Below, one piece after another: positions 23,101 through 31,934 of a DNA stretch of 64,000 bases. The stretch's first letter is position 1. Each line of letters starts with the position of its first letter. The notes below the pieces were generated by a model. It made no database searches and was not told where the DNA came from. It saw nothing but the letters and a program-made list of their open reading frames with translations. A program made the position numbers and the translations under genes. Origin of the DNA: Paracoccus pantotrophus (lineage in GTDB: Bacteria > Pseudomonadota > Alphaproteobacteria > Rhodobacterales > Rhodobacteraceae); the NCBI RefSeq assembly GCF_008824185.1, contig NZ_CP044426.1, positions 1,620,501-1,684,500 of the forward strand, written 5' to 3'.

Positions 23101-24284
23101 CCGCCCTTGAGCGAGAAGACCTGCACCTGCGCGCCGCCGCCGATGGACAGGTAGACCTGGCCTTCTTCGTTGGCGAGGGTCGGGATGTATTCGATCTTGG
23201 CGATCGATGACAAAGCGGCGAAGGGCACGCCCAGGTCGGCCGTGATGTCATTGCCCGTGCCGGCGATATTGGTCAGGCGCATCGTACCCGAGGTTCCGAC
23301 GACAGAGGTCAGATCGGCGCGCGCTGTCCCGCCCGCCGAAACGCGCCAGCCCCCACCGCCCCGCCTGTCGAGCGTATAGGCCCGCCCCGAAACGAAGTAG
23401 CCCGCGGGCAGCCGCCCGCCGTCCTCGGTGCGCAGGATCCGCGGCTCATCTCCCGAAACGTGCAACGTCACGTCCGTTTCGGCATCGTTGGTATTGGTCT
23501 CGGCCGGGATATAGCGAACCGACAGGCTGCCCGTGACCGTGACGCCGGCGGCGACGGCTGGGGCCGCAAGGTCGGCGGTGATCGCATTGCCAGTACCGCC
23601 GATATTGACCAGCGGGATGATCGAGCCAGCCTCCAGCGAGCCCCGCAGGCCGTTGATGTCGGAAGCACCAACCGATTCCGACAGCCGGATGATCGCGGGA
23701 TCGTTGGTGTAGATGTAGCCCGTATAGCGGAAACCGCCCACCAGGTCGCTGGGCTGGAGATCGCCGCCAAGCCGGCGCTGGATCGTATAGGCAGTCCCGC
23801 CGATAGTGATGACCGGATCCGCACCGGTATTGGTGAACGGCCAGCGGAAGCGCAGCAGCTGACCCGCATTGAGCGAGATGTGGGCCTGCGCGGCCGGGAT
23901 GGTCGCCACCACCAACTGCGCCGTGCTCGCCTCGGTATCGGTCTGCAGGGCAAGGACGTCGCCAAGGTTGCTGATCGACTCGACCAGAGCCCTGTTGGGT
24001 ATGCGCACGAGGACGCCCCAGCGGGGCGCGGTTTCGAACAGCGGATCATCCTCGGTCTGGCCCTGGCCGCGCATGACCAGGTAATTACCCTCGAGCGTGA
24101 TGATGCGCCCCAGCGCCGCGGGCAGACTGTCCTGGCCGAAGCTCACCGCTTCGGCGCGGTTGGTGAAAATTTTGCCGCCATTGGAGACCACCCAGTCGAC
24201 CATTCCCCAAAGGCTTCGCACCTCGTTCTTGTCGACCGCCTGGCCGTTCACATAGGTCGCGTTCGCATCGCTCTGGAATGACAT
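20190..24284 (-). CDS. Large phage tail fibre/tail spike with duplicated modules and a pectate-lyase-like domain
   Basis: A 1364-aa protein. The N-terminal half is modular: residues 36-91 (GGKIFTNRAEAVSFGQDSLP start) recur at 437-491 (GGKIFSSVANAISYGQASLP), and residues 227-315 (NIGGTGNAITADL start) recur at 338-421 (NIAGTGNDITADL). A short coiled region follows near 615-655. Around 813-850 the sequence PIHFGAVGDKTPG...DDTVPVQAWLDWL is the start signature of right-handed beta-helix (pectate-lyase-3) spikes, which bind or cleave surface glycans. The rest is beta-rich. It would sit at the tail tip and set host range. It is preceded by a terminator-like hairpin at 24299-24321. Confidence 0.85.
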   Translation of the reverse strand: MSFQSDANATYVNGQAVDKNEVRSLWGMVDWVVSNGGKIFTNRAEAVSFGQDSLPAALGRIITLEGNYLVMRGQGQTEDDPLFETAPRWGVLVRIPNRALVESISNLGDVLALQTDTEASTAQLVVATIPAAQAHISLNAGQLLRFRWPFTNTGADPVITIGGTAYTIQRRLGGDLQPSDLVGGFRYTGYIYTNDPAIIRLSESVGASDINGLRGSLEAGSIIPLVNIGGTGNAITADLAAPAVAAGVTVTGSLSVRYIPAETNTNDAETDVTLHVSGDEPRILRTEDGGRLPAGYFVSGRAYTLDRRGGGGWRVSAGGTARADLTSVVGTSGTMRLTNIAGTGNDITADLGVPFAALSSIAKIEYIPTLANEEGQVYLSIGGGAQVQVFSLKGGGNLPAGYFTPGVSFILARRTAGWRVVNSNLDSTDIPSIQAQGGKIFSSVANAISYGQASLPASLGKIYIAYEGFLQIRSPSSQVSPLFETAPYWGVETQLASNYPISRFGLVQLTAPTLVDDTYTAAVAAASETQFLIGSASNNNKFLFTPNVNSPASPRLVVSTYSETAYPIVSKSGAQLPAGALKAGSTYILARVGWNVYRVLNEDAPEVPPNLVQRIGELEIGLVSETGAREVADDGIRADVAARDNARIADIAELQDRITSFESGTRIVGDWDASSGAFPAARPDASPIEAGDQWNVTGAGTVDGVSFAPGDILTALADGGGETYADTWSRRAGTATIAAQVSTTEPGVSVQHFLDYANYVFPSRAALLAVGIPMGVRTLSFRHGYLVLEVTRTDDPDQSCLMTADGALWAPKGRPTPIHFGAVGDKTPGVPATDDTVPVQAWLDWLKRNQACGWLPGGFWYQLTSVNLWSDKPFSIMGDGCRTCGFYVSNPDRRSAGLKTTHPITPSIRSMQIDLYDFMLSSDAGNKAPLYEHRFTSGLKMHRILFTAQGNWGTADHSYAVLSKCWNVDLSEITSWRGGVYFAPFEIPLNQRFNMTLGSDRITADGGDFAFTSAMEGKYLNLIGDGRGQAFLIAEVISPTEIRTEAVAEAGFPSARATFGHVRGTIAQGSDILVLEADVLTADDEGRRVYVHGADQDWQGQPLPLVTRVAAVNGPNITLDHEAGRSVALTELIFDPVFDFGDEKVGEVNEFTNDFKFKDLHIERYSGTALVATGTRTDGASMKLHGNAMNDGWEVHALQSGIQGYLYNWYGHLDGAFEQMSVGNDTGRIMITGNKSVCNFGFISAVLRYDFPAICMDLNADGALVNVEGIHHISGNATQELFRDALKVKGAGKITCGFIGGGGNSPQRPLENVGFSVPTVTVSTLPDPSKGPGPIYVSDAPGGSILAFSDGLHWLRSDDRSIVG

Positions 24285-24298
24285 GCATGCCTCACATG

Positions 24299-24321
24299 AA
24301 AAAGCGGCCCCGAAGGACCGC
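24299..24321 (-). terminator. Terminator between tail-tip and tail-fibre genes
   Basis: On the minus strand GCGGTCC-TTCG-GGGCCGC is followed by T5, and the fibre ATG lies about 15 nt further on. It lies 26 bp after the tail-tip stop. Confidence 0.75.
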
Positions 24322-24346
24322 CGGTGTTTGCTGGATTTGCGCCTGG

Positions 24347-26452
24347 TCAGGCGGGATAGTTGCCGACTTCGACCGGGTCGGACGCGACCTGGGATTGGTT
24401 TTCGGACCGCAGCCAGTATCGGCCGCCAGACGGCGGAATCGGCGCGGTCATGGTGACCTGGGAGGACTGGTCATAAGACCACTTGACCAATGCCGCAGAG
24501 CCGAACGGTGCGCCGGGTGCAGCACGGTAGAGCCCGGTGCGATGGTAATTCGCGCCAAGATCGACCGTAAACATCACGACCAGATCATCGCCGGCGCTGC
24601 CGCTGGCCGAGAGGACGACTGGTTCGTCAGGCGGATTGCCATTGGCCACCACGTCAACGCCGATCACCTCGACGGGCACGGACTGCATGCGCAACTCCCG
24701 GCCTCCCGAACTGTTCTCGTAGCGTCCGAAGAACACCCGGAAGTCATATTCGGACAGGTCGCCGAGCGGCATGGTGCGGAAAGAGAAACCGCCGCCCGAC
24801 GCGGCCTCTGCGATCATGTCGGTCCAGGCGAGCGGGCTGCCGGTGCGACGGAACTGCGCCATGAGGTTGTCACCCGCCTGGGCGGTCAGCGTGCCCTCGA
24901 TCCTGATATAGGGCGGCCCGTCATTAGTGATCAGCGAGACGCTGGTGATCGCAGTAGCCCGCCCGGCCGTACCCCGATCCACGGGGGTCAGGATCGCCGG
25001 CGGCTCGCCCTCCTCCTCGGCCGTCCAATCGAAGGAGGCCGGGTCGGCCTCGATCAGATCGACCGTGACATTAGTGCCGTCGAAGGCCAGGTTATCGATC
25101 CAGAACGGCACCCCCGCCAGGCCGAGACGCGGCAAGTTGACCCTTACGACCCGCTCACCGATCAGGCGCAAGCCAAAGGCGCGGAGCTTGATGGTCATCC
25201 TGCGATCCGGATTCATGCGCGCAAGCATTTGCTTGCAGATATGTGCCGCCTGGCCATGATGCTGGACAGCCAGCAGGTCCACGCCCTTGGGCTGCCCCTC
25301 GCCCCATTTTGCGATCGCATCGGCGTCCTCGACCGGATCGGCAGTGGCTTCCTGCCAGCGCACCTGCGGCGCGACGAAGGTCGGCACCAACGTGGTGACC
25401 CGGTTGATGCGCTCGGTCCCGGCGCCATATTCCATCTCGACGATGTGACGCTCCTCGATCGTAACCGTCGGCGCGCTCCAGACGCCAGCCGCGACCGCCA
25501 GCTTGCCCTCCGGCGTGATCCAAGCTCGGCCGCCCATCGCATCGAGGAGCTTCTGCGCCGTGTCCTTGAGCGAGTCCGACAGGGCGTAGCTGATCCCGGA
25601 TTGATATCTGGTGCGGGTGCCGCCATCGGTCGGGACCAGAGCGTTGCAATCCGTGCGCGCGACGCCAAGCAGAGCCAGATCGATGTCGTTCGTCGTCAAC
25701 GCGCCATAGGCCGGATTGGCCATGACATCCGACAGATGCACCGCAGGGTTGCGGCCATTGATGGTCGATCCATCGGCCGCCCAATAGGCGCCGGCGCCTT
25801 GGATCAGGGCCGATACTTCGGGCTCACCGCCGCCATAGATTTCCGCGATGTCATTGCCGCCAACCGCGTCGAAGGTGGCCAGGATCGTGCCCACGCCCCG
25901 CAGGCGGTGGTTCACGGTCCACTGATCGGGAAAGGCGGCGCGCAGCTCGGGCCAATCACCGCCGTCCCACTGGTCCCCCTCGACCCCCTTGCGGAACTGG
26001 AGTCGGATACCGGCCCGGTTCCACGGTTCGGAAGTCACCCATCCGTCCGCGTCTACATCGACCGGGTCACCATCGAGATACCACTGATGGACCGCGTCCA
26101 TGCCGCCCTCGGCGACCGCGATCAGCTTGTAGAGGCGGCGCTTGCCGATTCTCCATTTGATATTGTCCCACCATCCGCCGGGCGGTTCGGTAAAATCCCG
26201 CAGGTTCGCCCAGTCCCAGAACATCACGGTGCCGCTGGCGCGGACTCGGCCCAGATGACGGATACGCTGGGCATTGCTGGATCGCAGTTCGGTTTGCAGC
26301 TCCTGCGGCCGCGGCCCTTTCGGAGCCGTGACCTTGGCGACGGCCATGTTGATCGCAAGGCCCACGGCGAGCTTCAGCAGACTCGCGCCCACCGCGCCGG
26401 CGGCGCTGGCTCCCGTCCAGACGGCAGCGAGCCATCCTCCTACAGCTGGCAT
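24347..26452 (-). CDS. Phage tail tip/host-specificity protein (J-like)
   Basis: A 701-aa protein, MPAVGGWLAAVWTGASAAGA at the start. The N-terminal hydrophobic region contains AAGAVGASLLKLAVGLAINM, seen in tail-tip proteins of many Rhodobacterales siphophages. The hub-like region follows (about residues 70-460). After about residue 500 come fibronectin-III-like beta segments (TSVSLITNDGPPYIRIEGTL; SGSAGDDLVVMFTVDLGANY). It would close the distal tail and connect to the fibre. It starts 1 bp after the NlpC-like gene stop, so coupled translation is likely, in the usual order tape measure, tail proteins, peptidase, tip. Confidence 0.75.
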   Translation of the reverse strand: MPAVGGWLAAVWTGASAAGAVGASLLKLAVGLAINMAVAKVTAPKGPRPQELQTELRSSNAQRIRHLGRVRASGTVMFWDWANLRDFTEPPGGWWDNIKWRIGKRRLYKLIAVAEGGMDAVHQWYLDGDPVDVDADGWVTSEPWNRAGIRLQFRKGVEGDQWDGGDWPELRAAFPDQWTVNHRLRGVGTILATFDAVGGNDIAEIYGGGEPEVSALIQGAGAYWAADGSTINGRNPAVHLSDVMANPAYGALTTNDIDLALLGVARTDCNALVPTDGGTRTRYQSGISYALSDSLKDTAQKLLDAMGGRAWITPEGKLAVAAGVWSAPTVTIEERHIVEMEYGAGTERINRVTTLVPTFVAPQVRWQEATADPVEDADAIAKWGEGQPKGVDLLAVQHHGQAAHICKQMLARMNPDRRMTIKLRAFGLRLIGERVVRVNLPRLGLAGVPFWIDNLAFDGTNVTVDLIEADPASFDWTAEEEGEPPAILTPVDRGTAGRATAITSVSLITNDGPPYIRIEGTLTAQAGDNLMAQFRRTGSPLAWTDMIAEAASGGGFSFRTMPLGDLSEYDFRVFFGRYENSSGGRELRMQSVPVEVIGVDVVANGNPPDEPVVLSASGSAGDDLVVMFTVDLGANYHRTGLYRAAPGAPFGSAALVKWSYDQSSQVTMTAPIPPSGGRYWLRSENQSQVASDPVEVGNYPA

Positions 26453-26824
26453 TCAATCACCCCAGATTGCAATAGCCTGGGCGCGCACCATGGCAACGCC
26501 GCGGGGCGTCCTGATCAGCCAATGGCTTCCAGACCAGATGGCCGAGACCTGCCGGCCCCGAAACTCGATCACGCCGATATCGCCCTCGGCTGGGGCACCC
26601 TTGCGCGGCAGCGGAATTTCCGGGCTGACCAGCGCGACCAGATCACCACCCACCAGCGCGTCGGCATCCTCCTCGCTGCGGCACCTGCCGCGATACCGGG
26701 CCGCGAAATCCACGCCCCAGCGCACCAGTCCCCAATCCGCGACCCAGAAAGTGCAGTTCTCGGCGGCCCAATCCCAGGGCCGCGCGGCGGTGGCCTCGAC
26801 AAAGGCCGCTAGCCGATCAGCCAT
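26453..26824 (-). CDS. DUF6950-like phage tail assembly protein (NlpC/P60-position protein)
   Basis: A 123-aa protein starting MADRLAAFVEATAARPWDWA. The N-terminal block WDWAAENCTFWVADWG places a Cys where NlpC/P60 peptidases have theirs. The C-terminal part GDIGVIEFRGRQVSAIWSGS looks like the DUF6950 family, found in tail modules of Rhodobacterales phages. Position between tail protein and tip matches lambda K-type proteins. A catalytic His cannot be assigned with confidence, so peptidase activity is unproven. It overlaps the preceding tail gene by 16 bp. Confidence 0.65.
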   Translation of the reverse strand: MADRLAAFVEATAARPWDWAAENCTFWVADWGLVRWGVDFAARYRGRCRSEEDADALVGGDLVALVSPEIPLPRKGAPAEGDIGVIEFRGRQVSAIWSGSHWLIRTPRGVAMVRAQAIAIWGD

Positions 26825-27375
26825 CCCTTGATCTTCTTGCCGACCAGCGAGGCCGCATACTGACATCCGAGGTCGCCCGGATGACGGCGCTGCTGGTCGC
26901 GGTCGGTATATTCGCCGAGGGGCGTGTAATTCCGGGTGGCGGCGATGGTTTCGGCGCGGACGCGGATCTCGGCCAGCCCGGCATTCTCGCGCGGCTTCAC
27001 ATCGACGATCCGGCCGGCATGCATCACGATGGCGTCGTGCGGGAAGCCTCGCACCGCCCAAAGCTGCCGGACCAGCTTGTCCGACCAGGACGCCGGGTTG
27101 TTCAGCGCCTCATAGGCCAGATCCTCGCCCTCCTTGTTGCCGACGTTCCAGACCGTGTAATAGGCCGGGTTGGCATCGAAGGGATTGGCCGACAGGCTGA
27201 GCGGGTCAGCGCCGATCCAGCCCATGCAGGGCTGCCAGACCTGGCCTGCGAAGGTGAGCGGCGCCTCCGTTTCGTTGAGGTAATACTGCACCGATCCGAA
27301 ATGCAGGTGGAACAGCCGGACCAGCGGCACCACTTCGGGGTCGCTTTCTAGAAAAGCGGCAAGCTCTGGGCTCAT
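26809..27375 (-). CDS. Phage tail/baseplate hub protein, DUF2163-like
   Basis: A 188-aa protein starting MSPELAAFLESDPEVVPLVR. It has the segment YYLNETEAPLTFAGQVWQPC and a C-terminal RRHPGDLGCQYAASLVGKKI, resembling the Cys-containing end of DUF2163 hub proteins in gene-transfer-agent and siphophage tails. The order (tape measure, this pair of tail proteins, NlpC-like, tip) supports a role in the distal tail. The start overlaps the stop of the 226-aa gene by 4 bp (ATGA). Assignment to DUF2163 is tentative. Confidence 0.6.
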   Translation of the reverse strand: MSPELAAFLESDPEVVPLVRLFHLHFGSVQYYLNETEAPLTFAGQVWQPCMGWIGADPLSLSANPFDANPAYYTVWNVGNKEGEDLAYEALNNPASWSDKLVRQLWAVRGFPHDAIVMHAGRIVDVKPRENAGLAEIRVRAETIAATRNYTPLGEYTDRDQQRRHPGDLGCQYAASLVGKKIKGWLIG

Positions 27376-28052
27376 CTGTCGAATGCCTCGATGAAGGAAA
27401 TGGTGATGCTCTGACCCCATTTGAGCATCTCGCGGGTCCGCTGCCCCTGCATGTCGTCGATGAACCGACCATAGAAGCGCGGCGGGTTGGTGGTCAGGGC
27501 GGTGCCGGATGGAATGGCGCGGCGCGCGGATGGTTCGAACTTGACCCAGCCGGCGGCGTTGCGGCGCACCACGCGGTAAAGGAACCCGTTGACCGAGAAC
27601 ATGTCGCCGATGCGCAGGGAGGGCCGCACCGGGTTGGTCAGGTCCACATAAAGCTCATTGTCCCCGGCCGCGACCGCGGCCGAGGTCAGCAGCGGTTGCG
27701 TGCCCGCCGCCGGGTCGGTGAAACCTGTGCCGTCGCTGAACCATGTTCCATCGCTGAACGGGGTCTGCACGGGGCTCACGCGCGGGCCATATTTGTAGGG
27801 ATCGCAGATGCACAGGTTCGCCACGTTGTAGCGGCCGCGCATTTCCGAGACCAAGGCCTCCAGCTCCTTGACCCTGGTTCCGTCGAAATCCCGCGGGATG
27901 GTGATATCCACCCGCCAGGCGCCCATGCCCGGCGCGAGAACCTGCGCAACGCCGGCCAGATTGGCACCGGCGTCGCGCGAGGTCCACTGGATGAAATAGC
28001 TGACATCCATCGGCCGGGTCAGGCTGCACGGCCAGGCGATCACTTCGGGCAT
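27372..28052 (-). CDS. Phage distal tail protein (unrecognised)
   Basis: A 226-aa protein starting MPEVIAWPCSLTRPMDVSYF. It is beta-rich, with ISFIEAFDR at the C-terminus and the pattern TFAEGxWF-like VQTPFSDGTWFSDGTGF in the middle. No named family is recognised, but the position directly after the tape measure matches lambda gpM or DUF2460-type proteins. The start ATG shares its A with the tape-measure stop (TGATG) and the stop overlaps the next gene, so the tail genes form one coupled transcript. Confidence 0.6.
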   Translation of the reverse strand: MPEVIAWPCSLTRPMDVSYFIQWTSRDAGANLAGVAQVLAPGMGAWRVDITIPRDFDGTRVKELEALVSEMRGRYNVANLCICDPYKYGPRVSPVQTPFSDGTWFSDGTGFTDPAAGTQPLLTSAAVAAGDNELYVDLTNPVRPSLRIGDMFSVNGFLYRVVRRNAAGWVKFEPSARRAIPSGTALTTNPPRFYGRFIDDMQGQRTREMLKWGQSITISFIEAFDR

Positions 28053-30160
28053 CAGGCGTACCGCTCGTTATAGCTGGGCAGGTGCTTTTGCAGCATGGGC
28101 AGGAAATTCCTCTCGTATTCCTGCCGAGCGGCAGCCATTGTCATCCCCAGCTCGGCCTGGGTGACGCCGGGCGCGATGCTGATGTTCGGCGCGAAGGTGG
28201 CGTTGACGGCCGTGCCCCGCGGCGCCGCAGCGCCAATGGGAATCTGCGGAAGCCGCATCATGGGCATTGCCGCCACCCCGCCATCGGCAAGCCCGGGGAG
28301 ACGCGAGCCGCGGCGCATGGCTTCGACAACGCCAACGCCCCCGGCGCGGCGCACATCGTCCTGCGACCAGACCACCTCGCCCTTGTGCACGATGCCGGCC
28401 GGCTCGTGCTTGCCGCCGGGGCCGGTATAGCCGCCGGATGACCAGCCGCTGAAGATCGCGCCCACGATGCCGCCGAGCAGCCCCTTGCCGCCACCGGCCG
28501 AGGACCATGCGCCCTCGTTGAACAGCGCGGCCTCGAGCGCGGCGCGCGCGAACATCTTGCCGACATTGGCGAGCACGTCGGCAAAGCTTTCGCCGGCCAG
28601 GACCGAATCCAGCAGCCCCTGTTTCACCTGTTGCTGCGTATCCGCCATCAGCTGCTGGGCTTCGGCCGCCTTGCCTTCGGCGATCGCCCGTTCGTTGGTG
28701 GCGATGATGTCGGCCTTCTTCGCCTCGCCAAGGGCCTCGATGGCCTGCTTGTACGTCATCGACCCATCCGCAAGCAGCGCGTCGAGATCGACATTGCGCC
28801 GCTTGGCCTCCGCCAGGAGGGTCATGACAACACGCTGGCGCTCCGTTTCGGCGGTCACGGCGGCGATGGCACGCGCCTGCGCCTCTTCGTCCATACCGGA
28901 CGCCTTGATGGCAGCGATCTGATCGGCCTGTTCAGAGGCCAGCCGCGCCGTTTCCCTCTCGGTCAGGAGGTTCTGCGCCAACTGCTCGCCATATCGCCTG
29001 GCCTGTTCGGCGAGGCGCTCACGAGCCTTGATCTCCTTGTCGAGATCCTGCTGGACCTCAGGATCAACCCGAGAGATGGATTGCCGGCCCCAAGCCTGCT
29101 GGATGAGCGGCGCCGGCACATTTTCCAGTCCGGCCCAGACCTTGCGGATGCCTTCCACGTCCCCCGGCTTGATCTGGCGCAGCAGTTCCATCGCCAGCCG
29201 GTCCTGCAACTCGGGCGTGAACAGTTCGTCGCCGGTCAGCTTGAGCCGCTTCATCAGATCATCGAGGGTGGAGCCGACGATCTGATACCGGCCCAGAGCC
29301 GACGATCCGGCACCGTTGCCATAGAGCGCCCGGTTTTCCGGCGTTTTCATCGATTCCTGCAAGGCGCGGATTTCTCGCAGCGTCATGTTGACCAGATTGC
29401 GCGAGCCACCGGTCCAGCGCCCGTCGTCGAGCGTGGCATTATAGTCGCCGCGGCTTTCCCGCTGCGCGATCAGATCGAGGATGCCCTTGTTCGCAGCGGT
29501 TCCGGCCTGCCCCCATTCGCGGAGATTGAGCCCCGTCCACTGCTTGATGGCGTCATTGATCGTACCCCCGAGGCCGCCGGCCAGCTCCCGCATCCGCTTG
29601 ACGCTGGCCTCGAAGGTGCCGTCCATCTCGGCAATGGACTGCCGTACCGCCTGAACTTCCTTGTCGATGGCCTTGATCACGCGGCCATAAGCCTCGGCCT
29701 GATCCTCCTTGCCGGCTTTGACCGCCTCGGTCTGGCTTTCCTCGGCAAGGCGACGCTCATCGGAAAGCTTTTTCAGCTTCTGGGTGTTCGCATCATAGGT
29801 CGCCAGCAGATCCTGCTGTGCCTCGCGGCGTTGGCGGTCCGCTGCCGCAAGCTGATCGGCAGCCGAGGTGATCAGCGTGTTCAGCGTCCCCATCTGCTCG
29901 GGAAACTTCTGTGCCGCCGCCTCGGCGCTCCCTGAAATCTGGATCAGCACATCGCGGAAATTCTCGGCATCCTTCTGCACAACCTCGATGCTGTTGCTGG
30001 TCTCGAGCCTGCGCATGGCCATTTGCAGCAGCCCGACCTGCTCGACGCTGGCACCGGTTGCCCGGGCGAGTTTCCGGGCCTGCGCCTCCTGAACGGCGGA
30101 CCATTCAGCATCCGAGAGCCCGGGGGCACGAGACACAGCCTCGCCGGGGAACACCGTGCC
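28052..30160 (-). pseudogene. Phage tail tape measure protein, 5'-truncated, with embedded lysozyme-like domain
   Basis: About 700 residues of a tape measure protein remain. There are long helical, Gln/Ala/Glu/Lys-rich stretches (for example around 29590-29850 and 28650-29080), a lysozyme-like insert near 29160-29480 (QRESRGDYNA with a candidate catalytic Glu, and SALGRYQIV), and a Gly-rich C-terminus with GGYTGPGGKHEPAGIVHKGE, the classic end of tape measures. The open frame runs on to 30361, but that part is antisense to the methylase and not tape-measure-like, so I end the homologous part near 30160. The missing N-terminus indicates a deletion. Confidence 0.75.
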
Positions 30161-31643
30161 AGCAAACGTCCTGGCCGATCCCAAATCGAAGGAGGTCCGC
30201 AAAGGCAAACTGCTGCCTTGGGTCGGCGCGCATACCTGCATCGACTGGTCGCTGCCGTGCCCGTCGATCTTCGACACCTCGGCCGAGGTCATGGCCAAGC
30301 ACGGCCTGCGCGCCGTGCGGCCGCTGGCGAAGAACACGATGGCCCGCGTGGCGCGCGGCATGGGCCGCTATGTGATCGAAGCGGAATCGCCGTTCCTGGT
30401 GAACCTGACCCATGGCTGCCGGGTCGAGGACGTGGCCCAGCCGTTCAGGACGATCACCGGGGCGCACCGCGGCGAAAAGGCCGTCGTGGTGCCCAGCATG
30501 ATGAGCCTGAAAGGGACGGATCGGCGCGACAGCCCGATCACCGCCCCGAATCCGACGGTGCTGGCCGGCGGCGGGCAGAGCGTGCTGGTCGCCCCCAGCA
30601 TCCAGCGCTTCAACGGCGGCGCGACCGGGCAGGACATGCGCGACCCCATGGCCACGGTCACCGCGAACAGCTGGATCAAGAAGCCGGGCGGCGCCGCGCC
30701 TCTGGGGATGCTGGCGCCCTATCTGGCCAGCATCGCGCACGGTGACAGCGGCGGGCGGCGGGAATATCCGCTCACCGATCCCCTCGGCACCGTCACGGTC
30801 GGCGACATCCAGCACGCCCTGATCGCCCCGGTGCTGACCTATGCCCAGCAGGGCGGCGGCAACCGATCAGCCGAGGACCCGCACCACACGATCTGCGCCA
30901 GCAAGAAAGACCAGAACAGCCTGATCGCCGCGACCATGGTGCATGTCGGCAATGGCGAACGGGCCGGGCAGAAGCCCCGGGCGCTGGACGTGCGCGCGCC
31001 GCTCAACACGGTGGTCGCGGGCGGGGTGAAGCACTATCCCGTGTCCGCGTTCCTCGCCCAGCACAACAACGACAGCCGCCGCATAGGTGGGGTCAATCCC
31101 GGGCGTCGGGCGGATGATCCGATGGCGACGGTGACCGCCACGGGCAGCCATCAGATGCCAGTCGCGCCCTTCCTTGCCAAATACTACGGCACCGGCGACG
31201 GCGCGCGGACGGACGAGCCGATGCACACCATCACGGTTAAGGACCGGATGGCGCACATGCAGGCCGAGCTGGCCGCGCCGCCCTTCGCGCCCGAGCATCA
31301 TACCCGGGCCCGCCAGGTGGCGGAGTTCCTGCGCGAGCATGGCACCTGGGATGGCGGCGAGTTCGTCACGCTGGAGATCGGCGGCGCGTCCTATGTCGTG
31401 ATCGACATCGGCATGCGGATGCTGACCCCGCGCGAGCTGTTCCGCGCCCAGGGCTTCCCCGACGATTACGTCATCGAGGGCGTCTGGCGCGAAGACGAGG
31501 CAGGCGAGTGGCATTGGCAGCCCTTCGCGAAGGACGTGCAGGTCAGCTGCTGCGGCAACAGCGTTTGCCCGCCCATCGCCGCCGCCATCGTCGGCGCGAA
31601 CTGCCAGCACATTGCGATCGAACAAGAGAGGAGGATGGCGTGA
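30156..31643 (+). pseudogene. C5-cytosine DNA methyltransferase, N-terminally truncated
   Basis: A 495-codon frame whose C-terminus is the end of a Dcm-type C5 methylase: PRELFRAQGFPDDYVIEG (motif IX region) and CCGNSVCPPIAAAIVGANC (motif X). The start region CIDWSLPCPSIFDTSAEVMA is typical of the middle of phage C5 methylases. The AdoMet motif I, the catalytic PC motif IV, ENV and QxRxR are all missing, so it cannot methylate. Between these parts lie about six degenerate repeats with the core DPxxTVTA (for example DPMATVTANS, DPLGTVTVGD, DPMATVTATG). The first possible start is GTG 30156. It meets the truncated tape measure head to head. Confidence 0.75.
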
Positions 31644-31933
31644 TGGCATTGTTCACCGTCAATAGCAGGAAAGCAGCCGCGCTCGCCATCGAGCTATCCA
31701 AGGCGAAGCGCGAGGCCGCTGGCCTGAAAGCACAGCTGGATCAGGCCATTCGTGATCGCGACGAAGCCCGAACCGAGCTGGCGAAGGTGAAGCCGCCGGC
31801 CTACTGCAACTTCTGCGGCAAGGACCAGTATGAGGTCATGCATCTGATCGCCGGACCGAAGGTGTTCATTTGCGACGAGTGCGTGGACCTGTGCACAGGG
31901 GTCGTCCGTGAGGCGCGCGAGAAGGAGGGATAG
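31643..31933 (+). CDS. Small coiled-coil protein with a ClpX-type C4 zinc finger
   Basis: A 96-aa protein. Residues about 8-48 form a charged helix likely to be a coiled coil (AIELSKAKREAAGLKAQLDQ). Residues about 53-90 are a zf-C4_ClpX finger: YCNFCGKDQYEV, then FICDECVDLCTGVV, with four Cys (CxxC...CxxC) spaced as in ClpX. In ClpX this domain dimerises and recruits substrates and adaptors such as SspB. No AAA+ domain is present. The ATG overlaps the methylase TGA (TGATG). A role in modulating host ClpXP is an attractive inference; no function is known to me. Confidence 0.8.
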   Translation: MALFTVNSRKAAALAIELSKAKREAAGLKAQLDQAIRDRDEARTELAKVKPPAYCNFCGKDQYEVMHLIAGPKVFICDECVDLCTGVVREAREKEG

Positions 31934-31934
31934 G

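Noticed and set aside
24278..26812. An 844-codon frame on the plus strand within the prophage
   Set aside because: It is antisense to the tail-tip and NlpC-like genes, with typical shadow composition.
30161..30361. N-terminal extension of the tape-measure frame
   Set aside because: The frame is open but antisense to the conserved DWSLPCPS part of the methylase, and it has no tape-measure character.
31174..31401. CRISPR array or short tandem DNA repeats in the methylase repeat region
   Set aside because: The repeats are at protein level only, vary in length and are part of one coding frame; no CRISPR repeats or cas genes are present anywhere in the window.
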